Source of the DNA: JBFFSQ01 sp041572275
Lineage (GTDB): Bacteria; Pseudomonadota; Gammaproteobacteria; SZUA-229
DNA length: 8,695 nucleotides
Reading direction: 5' to 3'
Assembly: GCA_041572275.1 (NCBI GenBank)
Contig: JBFFSQ010000122.1
Location: 1-8,695 of the forward strand
In this document: piece by piece, positions 1-6,000 of the stretch
Numbering within the stretch: position 1 is the first letter of the stretch
Layout: each line of letters starts with the position of its first letter
Made by a program: the position numbers and the translations under genes
Notes under the pieces: model-generated
Seen by the model: the letters and a program-made list of their open reading frames with translations, nothing else
Told to the model about the DNA's origin: nothing
Databases searched by the model: none

Positions 1-340
1 AAAACGATCTTAAGGTTATTTTTTGTGCTTTTTTTGACAAAAGTCATAATTTTCAATTCTATGTATCGAGAATGCTGAGGTTTTGGTTATTATGTGGCTG
101 ATGATGACATGGTGCGGGTTCGAGAAATCTGTATAAGCTTATGTTATTTAAAGAAAATTTTTTTATTGCTTTGGGTGTACGCTGCTTGGATGAATGGAAG
201 TGGAACTAATTCACAGAACAGAAAAATCATTTGAAATAAAAGTGACGAAATACTGGACTATGGTGCTACAGAAGCTACAATCAGCATATACAGTATATAT
301 GTGATTATGAGTGCTGACTGAATTGGTGCATTTGTGATCT
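1..340. other. AT-rich intergenic region, no gene seen
   Basis: All frames are interrupted by frequent stops and no reading frame has a ribosome site, so I see no gene here. Two small symmetric elements are visible. The first is TGAC-AAAA-GTCA at 35-46, whose left part (TTGACA, 34-39) also matches a -35 box but lacks a good -10 partner. The second is the AT-rich palindrome ATATAC-A-GTATAT at 286-298. The region presumably holds the promoter of the TPR gene that follows, but I cannot place a -35/-10 pair with confidence. Confidence 0.5.
286..298. repeat. 13-bp AT-rich palindrome before the first TPR gene
   Basis: ATATAC and GTATAT are perfect inverted arms around a single central A. The element ends 53 bp before the ATG at 352. 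It could be an operator or simply part of an AT-rich promoter region. It does not match the CTG-N10-CAG layout of an enterobacterial LexA box. Confidence 0.3.
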
Positions 341-345
341 GGAGG
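341..345 (+). promoter_or_regulatory. Ribosome binding site that fixes the TPR 1 start
   Basis: GGAGG lies 6 nt before the ATG at 352. The longer reading frame begins at a GTG at 334, but then this Shine-Dalgarno would lie inside the gene and the GTG would have none. The ATG at 352 is therefore the better start. Confidence 0.8.
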
Positions 346-351
346 TTTGAG

Positions 352-822
352 ATGTCGTCATTACGTATTGTTCATGGTCAATCGAGCACATGCAGCAATG
401 AATTCGAAGAAGGGATCGAGCACCTTAAGGAACAGGCGATTCCAAAAGCGGTTGATAGTTTTCAACAGGCCTATGAATCTGTTGGTCGAAGTGATGTATA
501 TCGTAATAAATATGCCTCATTTTGTGGTTTGAGTCGTGTCCTCTCGGGTGATCGTAGTGGACTTGATCTGTGTCGCGATGCCGCACGCAGTGAGCTTAAT
601 GATGGTGATGTTTTTCTCAATCTGGCACGTGCAGAAGCATATCTGGGTAATCGTAAAAACGCCATTATTGCGCTGAAAAAGGGCCTACAGGTTGAGTCAG
701 GTCATCAGGGTTTGCGTGAAATGCGTAGTGAGCTGGGAATGCGTAAAAGAAGCCCATTACCATTTTTACCTCGTAGTCACCCTTTGAATCATGCGTTAGG
801 TAAACTGATGCGCTCTGAATAA
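352..822 (+). CDS. TPR-like helical repeat protein, paralog 1
   Basis: This gene encodes a 156-residue protein without a signal peptide or membrane segment, so it is probably cytoplasmic. Residues about 18-118 form three helical-hairpin units typical of tetratricopeptide repeats: GIEHLK...AVDSFQQAY (about 18-46), a GL-RVL-GD...GLDLC unit (about 51-82), and GDVFLNLARAEAYLGNRKNAIIAL (about 85-118). TPRs normally bind other proteins; the partner is unknown. A basic tail follows (RKR, then LPFL at 136-139 and HPLN at 143-146) that is shared with the next gene and is not part of a standard TPR. The start is set by GGAGG 6 nt upstream. A strong terminator lies 36 bp after the stop. The existence of the gene is well supported by its paralog. 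I do not recognise a named family or function. Confidence 0.85.
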   Translation: MSSLRIVHGQSSTCSNEFEEGIEHLKEQAIPKAVDSFQQAYESVGRSDVYRNKYASFCGLSRVLSGDRSGLDLCRDAARSELNDGDVFLNLARAEAYLGNRKNAIIALKKGLQVESGHQGLREMRSELGMRKRSPLPFLPRSHPLNHALGKLMRSE

Positions 823-857
823 GTAACACTAAACAGTATTCATATTGTTTAAGATTT

Positions 858-885
858 AAAGCCGCGTGTTGTTCGCGGCTTTTTT
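858..885 (+). terminator. Intrinsic terminator after TPR 1
   Basis: AAAGCCGCG (858-866) pairs with CGCGGCTTT (874-882) around a 7-nt loop, and the run of six T (880-885) follows. This is a textbook Rho-independent terminator. It should end the first TPR transcript and implies that the second TPR gene has its own promoter. Confidence 0.9.
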
Positions 886-982
886 ATGTCAATAAAAAAT
901 AGCTCTAGAGTTGTTTGTTGAAAATATAGAAGGTGATTATTGTCAGCATAGAAAATTAATGGTACAAAACATAGCGTATCAG

Positions 983-1000
983 GAAGCCAGGGTTGGCTTC
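983..1000 (+). other. Leader hairpin ahead of TPR 2
   Basis: GAAGCCA (983-989) and TGGCTTC (994-1000) form a perfect 7-bp stem with a GGGT loop. It ends 16 nt before the Shine-Dalgarno of the second TPR gene. No T-run follows, so it is not a terminator. It could be an mRNA leader structure or an operator; there is no direct evidence for either. Confidence 0.4.
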
Positions 1001-1030
1001 TGTTCATAATTTAAACAGGGAGGTATCACT

Positions 1031-1513
1031 ATGTCTCATATCGAGGCAATATACTCTGATTACAGTTCATGCTGTACTGATTTTATTGTTGGAATTGAGC
1101 ACCTTAAACAGCGTTCGATTTCACATGCTATCCACTATTTTAACCAGGCCTATCGTGGAGCGCTTATTGATGATTCGTTTCGAAATAGATACGAGTCTTA
1201 CTATGGTCTCGCTCGAGTGTTGAATGGAGATGCTCAGGGTCTGGATATGTGTGTAAAGGCTGCGTTAAATGAGTGCTACGACGGTGATATTTTTTTAAAC
1301 CTGGTGCGTGCAGAATATATTAAACAGAACAGAGAAAAGGCTGTTACTGCATTACTGAAAGGCCTGGAAGTTGATAGCAGTCATCCAGGTTTGCAACTCA
1401 TGGCACAGCAGCTGGGACTGCGTCGGCGAAATGCATTGCCGTTTCTTCATAGAGGGCATCCATTGAATCGTTGTATTGGCCGGTTTTTGCGTAGGAGAAA
1501 GGTTAGCAGCTAA
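1031..1513 (+). CDS. TPR-like helical repeat protein, paralog 2
   Basis: This is a 160-residue paralog of the preceding protein. A hand alignment of residues 18-154 gives roughly 71 identities in about 136 positions with no gap. Conserved blocks are GIEHLK (21-26), QAY (39-41), the RN-Y-S--GL-RVL-GD stretch (51-67), GLD-C (70-74), DGD-FLNL (84-91), KGL-V-S-H (110-118) and the tail signature LPFL-R-HPLN (136-146). The last residues (RRRKVSS) are more basic than in paralog 1. The start is secure: AGGGAGG (1017-1023) is 7 nt before the ATG. No signal peptide or membrane segment is visible. The gene ends 9 bp from the stop of a convergent minus-strand gene, with no clear terminator between them. 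Three TPR-like units suggest a protein-binding adaptor; function and partner are unknown. Confidence 0.88.
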   Translation: MSHIEAIYSDYSSCCTDFIVGIEHLKQRSISHAIHYFNQAYRGALIDDSFRNRYESYYGLARVLNGDAQGLDMCVKAALNECYDGDIFLNLVRAEYIKQNREKAVTALLKGLEVDSSHPGLQLMAQQLGLRRRNALPFLHRGHPLNRCIGRFLRRRKVSS

Positions 1514-1522
1514 TTTTTGTGG

Positions 1523-1717
1523 CTAGTCTTCAGGATTGTTTTTTTTCTGATAAGGTGTTTCCAGCTTACGTCGTTTTGCACCCTGAGTGTTTTTAGTATC
1601 ATCACTGAAAATAAAACGTCCTGCTAACACACAGCCTTTCATGCCAGGATTGCACGGACGTTGTTCTACCTTATTGCATTTGCCATCGGCTTCATGAGGA
1701 CAACCCCAACCACTCAT
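1523..1717 (-). CDS. Small four-cysteine protein, probably metal-binding
   Basis: This encodes 64 residues beginning MSGWGCPHE. The N-terminal half carries four cysteines (C6, C14, C22, C29) in an even C-x7-C-x7-C-x6-C pattern with H8 close by, in a Gly/Pro-rich context (RPCNPGMKGC, then GRF). This looks like a conserved small protein family of gammaproteobacteria that could hold zinc or an Fe-S centre, but I know no assigned function. The C-terminal half is Lys/Arg-rich and likely disordered. Two ATG codons lie in tandem (1720 and 1717). GGAG (1727-1724) is 3 nt from the first and 6 nt from the second, so the second is preferred. The gene converges on the second TPR gene and is divergent from the dioxygenase. 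Confidence 0.75.
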   Translation of the reverse strand: MSGWGCPHEADGKCNKVEQRPCNPGMKGCVLAGRFIFSDDTKNTQGAKRRKLETPYQKKNNPED

Positions 1718-1723
1718 CATTGT

Positions 1724-1727
1724 CTCC
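1724..1727 (-). promoter_or_regulatory. Ribosome binding site choosing between two ATGs
   Basis: Read on the minus strand, GGAG is followed by ACA, ATG (1720), ATG (1717). The spacing of 6 nt to the second ATG is normal, while 3 nt to the first is too short. The protein therefore probably starts MSGW rather than MMSGW. Confidence 0.6.
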
Positions 1728-1840
1728 GTATCAAGGGAAGTGAGACGTTATATTATTTTAAATTTTAAGATAATTAGGGGCTCGGTTATTTGATAAAAGT
1801 CTAATCATCTTATTTTGTCGTTCGGTATTAATATTGACTG

Positions 1841-1854
1841 TTGATACATGTCAA
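1841..1854. promoter_or_regulatory. FNR/Anr-like palindrome before the dioxygenase gene
   Basis: TTGAT-ACAT-GTCAA matches the FNR-family consensus TTGAT-N4-ATCAA at nine of ten defined positions. Its centre is about 40 bp before the transcription start expected from the TATACT box at 1875-1880, which is the class II activator position. The downstream promoter lacks a recognisable -35 box at the matching distance, as is common for activator-dependent promoters. The match is by eye; a chance occurrence or another CRP/FNR-family regulator is possible. Confidence 0.4.
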
Positions 1855-1874
1855 AGGCTGTATAGGTTTCAATG

Positions 1875-1880
1875 TATACT
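1875..1880 (+). promoter_or_regulatory. Candidate -10 box of the dioxygenase gene
   Basis: TATACT differs from TATAAT at one position and would start transcription near 1887-1889, leaving a leader of about 25 nt before the TTG at 1912. Twenty bases separate it from the FNR-like site. Confidence 0.45.
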
Positions 1881-1900
1881 CTATGCGCCTAACGTTTAAT

Positions 1901-1906
1901 AGGTGG
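1901..1906 (+). promoter_or_regulatory. Ribosome binding site pointing to a TTG start
   Basis: AGGTGG is one base from AGGAGG and lies 5 nt before an in-frame TTG at 1912. An in-frame TAG at 1900-1902 bars any earlier start than the GTG at 1903, and that GTG lies within this site and has no Shine-Dalgarno of its own. Confidence 0.5.
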
Positions 1907-1911
1907 CTATT

Positions 1912-2811
1912 TTGTTTAATCCGTTTGAGCTTGAAAATGACCGCGATTATCTGATCTGGCGGCAACAAAAACTGGAAAACTATCCAACGCAGCTGAAGGA
2001 TCTGATTGTAGAGGTTGGTGACCCAAAACAACTCACTTCAGCTGAGCATCAGGCAATCCTTCAATTGTGCCAGAAAACCAATATGGCCTTGTATGCCAGC
2101 TCGGTACAGGGTGAAGATAAGGAGGTGCCAAGGAAGCTGGGTGAGCAATTTGGTCTAATTCGCCTCAATCACAACTGGCTGGCGGATGAAGATGCTATTA
2201 CGTCTTTGACCGTGAATGATGAAGGCAGTCATCCACAGTATATTCCTTATACCAATCGTGCGATTAAGTGGCACACGGATGGTTATTACAATAGTGCTGA
2301 TCAGCAGATCTGGGGCTTGCTTTTGCATTGCGTACAGCCTGCGGCTAATGGTGGAGAAAATCAGTTACTGGATCATGAGATTGCTTATATTCAGATACGG
2401 GATGAAAATCCGGATTATATTCGTGCATTGATGTTGCCTGATGCAATGACTATCCCAGCACGACCAGCTGAGGATGGTTCTGACGCACGTGCGGAAGAAT
2501 CAGGGCCTGTGTTTTCAGTCAGCCCTGTCAGTGGGAATCTACATATGCGTTATACGGCAAGGACTCGTAGCATAGTATGGAAAGATGATGCAGTGCTCAA
2601 ACAGGCTGTGGCATACCTGGAGCAGCTTCTTGACTCTGATCTGCCCTGGAAGTTCCGGGGGACATTACAGGCAGGTATGGGGCTGATTTCGAATAATGTG
2701 CTCCATGATCGCAGTGGCTTTTCTGATACAGATGATTGTCAGCGATTGATATATCGGGCGCGATATTTTGATCGAATTAATGATACCGATGTCAGGGATG
2801 TATATGCGTGA
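1912..2811 (+). CDS. TauD/TfdA-family Fe(II)/2-oxoglutarate-dependent dioxygenase
   Basis: This is a probable cytoplasmic non-haem iron oxygenase of about 299 residues, the usual size for the TauD/TfdA family. Such enzymes use O2 and 2-oxoglutarate to hydroxylate a small substrate, releasing succinate and CO2. With the TTG at 1912 as residue 1, the iron-binding HxD is H121-T-D123 in WHTDGYYN, the distal histidine is H265 in NNVLHDRSGF, and R278 or R282 in RLIYRARYFDR should bind the 2-oxoglutarate carboxylate. The facial triad is therefore complete. The substrate cannot be read from the sequence; the gene is not beside taurine transport or sulfonate genes, so the name tauD is not justified. 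Start choice: TTG 1912 has AGGTGG 5 nt upstream, while GTG 1903 would add three residues without a ribosome site. It stands alone, with an FNR-like site upstream. Confidence 0.88.
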   Translation: MFNPFELENDRDYLIWRQQKLENYPTQLKDLIVEVGDPKQLTSAEHQAILQLCQKTNMALYASSVQGEDKEVPRKLGEQFGLIRLNHNWLADEDAITSLTVNDEGSHPQYIPYTNRAIKWHTDGYYNSADQQIWGLLLHCVQPAANGGENQLLDHEIAYIQIRDENPDYIRALMLPDAMTIPARPAEDGSDARAEESGPVFSVSPVSGNLHMRYTARTRSIVWKDDAVLKQAVAYLEQLLDSDLPWKFRGTLQAGMGLISNNVLHDRSGFSDTDDCQRLIYRARYFDRINDTDVRDVYA

Positions 2812-2974
2812 TCAAAAATTTTTTCCTATTCTCTTTCTACAATGGGTATATTTCCCGATTTAGTCTTCTTTTGTTCTTGAAACCTGAAAAAACGGCTGTT
2901 AGCTGAAAATTCAGAGTCTGTAGTCTATCTTTATTAGTGCATGTTTTAACTCTGTTAGATAAGGCAGAGCTAAT

Positions 2975-2999
2975 GCAGTACGGCCTGTCTTCGTACTGT
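2975..2999 (+). other. Hairpin between the dioxygenase and sensor kinase genes
   Basis: CAGTACG (2976-2982) and CGTACTG (2992-2998) form a perfect 7-bp stem, with a G-U pair at the base and a 9-nt loop; TTTAT follows. It lies 164 nt after the dioxygenase stop and 69 nt before the sensor ATG. The T-run is short, so it would be a weak terminator at best; a leader structure or operator for the sensor gene is equally possible. The rest of the 2812-3067 spacer shows only a 5-bp arm palindrome at 2903-2914 and no convincing promoter. Confidence 0.45.
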
Positions 3000-3067
3000 T
3001 TATAGAATGGCATCAAAAAATATGCTGGATTGTGACCAGTAAAACTAAATGATTTACGGGCTAGTCA

Positions 3068-6000
3068 ATGTTTCAATGGATAAAAAATAATTCATCAACC
3101 GTGTGGTTGATATTGGTTCTGATGTCATGCCTGATTGTCATGGATGTGGTTATTTATTCATATCAGAAGCGAAATATAGAAAAGACCCTGCGTGAACACA
3201 TTCATGATGAACTTCGGGTATTTGGTCCGTTAATTCAAAAACAGCTCGAAGTTGATCATACTGAATTGCTGATTGATGTTGTCCGTGATTGGTCTCAGTA
3301 CGGTAGAGGGATTGCGCGAGTGATGATTTATAGCCAGGGTGTTTTGGCTATTGATTTTCAGGCAGGTACTGTCTGGCAGGATGGAGTACCGTTACATGCC
3401 GACCTGTCAGATGGTAAGCGTGATGACACCTTTATCGAGGTGTTTATCAATGACCATGTTATTTCTGAGCAGTTAGGCGTGGAGATATCGAGGCTACTTG
3501 TTGTGACCTTGTTTTTAATTGTTACACTGGGTTATTTTTTCTGGCGATGGAATATTTTCAAGGAGTATCGCCAGAATCAGTCGCGTCTGTCAGCAATCAT
3601 AGACAATATTCCCTTCGCAATTCACCTGAAAGACCGTAATGGTTGCTATCTGCTAGCCAATCAACAGCTGGCACAGAATCTTGGTGTGGTGGCCACAGAT
3701 ATTATTGGTAAATCAGACTACGACCTCTATTCACAACAAAAAGCTGATCTGAATCGTCAGCGTGAAGAGGCGATTCTCAAAACCTCAGAAATTGTAAGTG
3801 TAGAAAATAATGATATACGGAATGGTCAATCAATGACTGTTATGTCCAGGTATTTTCCAGTTAGCAATCAGGATGGACGAGTGCAAGCAGTTGGCGGTAT
3901 TGAAATTGATGTATCAGCCTATGCCAGGGCGAGGGAGGAGTTGGTCAGGGCTACACGTGCACTTAAGGTGATATCCGAGGTTGATGTGGCCATGGTGCGG
4001 GCTAACAATGAAAGAGAATGGCTCAATAGTGCCTGTCAATCTCTGGTTGAGACCGGGGGGTATCGATTTGCCTGGATTGGTTTTTCACAGACTGAACATG
4101 ACAAAGCAATATTGCCGGTAGCCGATGCCGGTCATGAAGAGGGGTATTTATCGAAAGTAAACCTGACCTGGAATGATCTGCCAAGCGCGAATGGACCGGA
4201 AGGCAGGGCTGTACGTGATAACAAAGCCTGTGTGATTAAGGATATTCACATGGCTGAAGAAGTTGAGCTTTGGCATGAAGATGCACTCAAGCGAGGCTAT
4301 CGCTCGGTGTGTGCTATACCCGTACCTATCAAGGATGCATCTCATGGCGTACTGGCGTTGTATTCTTCATTACCGGATGTCTTTGATAATGAGGAAATGC
4401 AGTTGTTGTCAGAGTTGGCAGTCGAGATTGGTTTCGGAGTCTATTCTCTGCGGGTTGCCGAAGAGCGGTTGAGAGCCGAGGAGGCCTTGGTTGCCGAGAA
4501 GCACAAATTTGAAGGCATTGTGGAAAATATTAAGGCCGGGGTGGCCTTGCTTGACCCTGGGTTGCGGATTATCTGGGCAAATTCAACATTTGTGGAATGG
4601 TTTGGCGCTTTCGAGGAAATTCAGGGTAATTCCTGTTGTGACTATTTTGACCATGCGGAGGGTCATGCTTTCTGTAGCGAGCATTTATCCCACGTGGGCT
4701 CTCAAAGTAATAGCCTTTTTTTCGAGCAGACTATTGCCGGTGAAGAGAAATGGTTTGAAGTGGTAGCTGATAGTTTGTGTGATGAGCGGGGAGAACGCAT
4801 TCAGTATGTGATTATGGTGTTGGATATTACTGATAAAAAACGCATGGAGCAGAAACAAAAAGATATTGAAATGCAGCTGAATGAGGCTCAGCGAATTGCT
4901 CAGGTAGGTAGTTGGTCGTTGAACTTTGAAAGCGGCGAACTGATTTGGTCAGATGAAGTCTATCGGATTTTTGAGATAGATAAGCAGGATTTTGATCCAT
5001 CTTATGAAGGTTTTTTGAATGTTATTCACCCGGATGACCGTCATCGCGTTGAAAAAACATTTGATGAGGCTATGGAAAAAGGCACGACTTATGAGACAGC
5101 TCATCGCATTCTTTTGCCCGGCGGTAGAATCAAGTATGTTCATGAAAAAGGTGATGCCCGAATGGATGACCAGGGACGGATGATGCAAGCAGTGGGCACG
5201 GTTCAGGATGTAACCGATCTGGTATTAGTTGAAAAAGCTTTGCTGGATAGTGAAGAGCATTTTCGCAGCCTGGTGGAGACAACCACGGCCATACCCTGGG
5301 AATATTCAGTGGAGAAAGAGCGCTATTCTTTTGTTGGGCCTCAGGCAATGAAGGTTTTGGGGTATCCGGTAGAAGATTGGTATCAGGATGATTTTTGGCG
5401 AGAGAGAATACATCCAGATGACCGCGCTACTGTGGAGGCTGTTTATAAGAAAGCTATTGCACTTGGTGAAGTGCAGGAGTTTGAGTATCGTATGCTAGCG
5501 ATTGATGGTCGTGCGGTATGGTTACGTAACGATGTGAAAGTTGTTATGGATGATGGTAAGCCTGAGCGTTTACAGGGCTTTATGTTTGATATTACTGAGA
5601 GGAAACAGGCAGACGAACTACTGAGACGGTCGCAGAAAATGGAGGCAGTTGGTCAGTTAACCGGTGGTATCGCGCATGACTTCAATAATCAATTGGGTAT
5701 TGTTCTTGGTTATCTTGATTTCCTGGCAGAATTTACAAAAAATCAGCAAAAACCTCATCAGTGGGTGTCAGCTGCAGACAAGGCAACTAAACGTTGTATT
5801 GATTTGTCACGTAAATTATTAAATTTTTCCAGGCAGAATCAAATTGAAGAGGAACAGCTAAATGTGAATGGTCTGCTGGAGCGCATGGAGGAATTAATTG
5901 CCAAGTCTGTAACACCGAAGATTGAAGTACGTTATGAGCTGGCAGAGGAGCTATGGCCTATTGAGGTCAATACGGGTGAGCTTGAGGATACGATTTTAAA

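Noticed and set aside
34..47. TTGAC-AAAA-GTCAT as a CRP/FNR-type site or -35 box
   Set aside because: Three of ten FNR positions differ, and no good -10 follows at 16-18 bp; it is also far from the TPR 1 start.
334..351. Extension of the first TPR protein from a GTG at 334
   Set aside because: The GGAGG site would then lie inside the gene, and the GTG has no ribosome site of its own.
1539..1546. Run of eight T as a terminator for TPR 2 or a slippery site in the small Cys gene
   Set aside because: The preceding stem would be only about 4 bp with a G-U pair, and no alternate frame yields a meaningful product; chance in an AT-rich tail is likelier.
1790..1803. Second FNR-like match, TTGAT-AAAA-GTCTA
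   Set aside because: The right half-site has two mismatches and no -10 box is placed to suit it.
1828..2031. Minus-strand reading frame overlapping the dioxygenase start
   Set aside because: It overlaps the dioxygenase promoter and N-terminus, and its product shows no recognisable domain; it is most likely a shadow.
2903..2914. CTGAA-AA-TTCAG palindrome in the spacer
   Set aside because: The loop is only 2 nt and the arms are AT-rich; it is too weak to call as a structure or operator.
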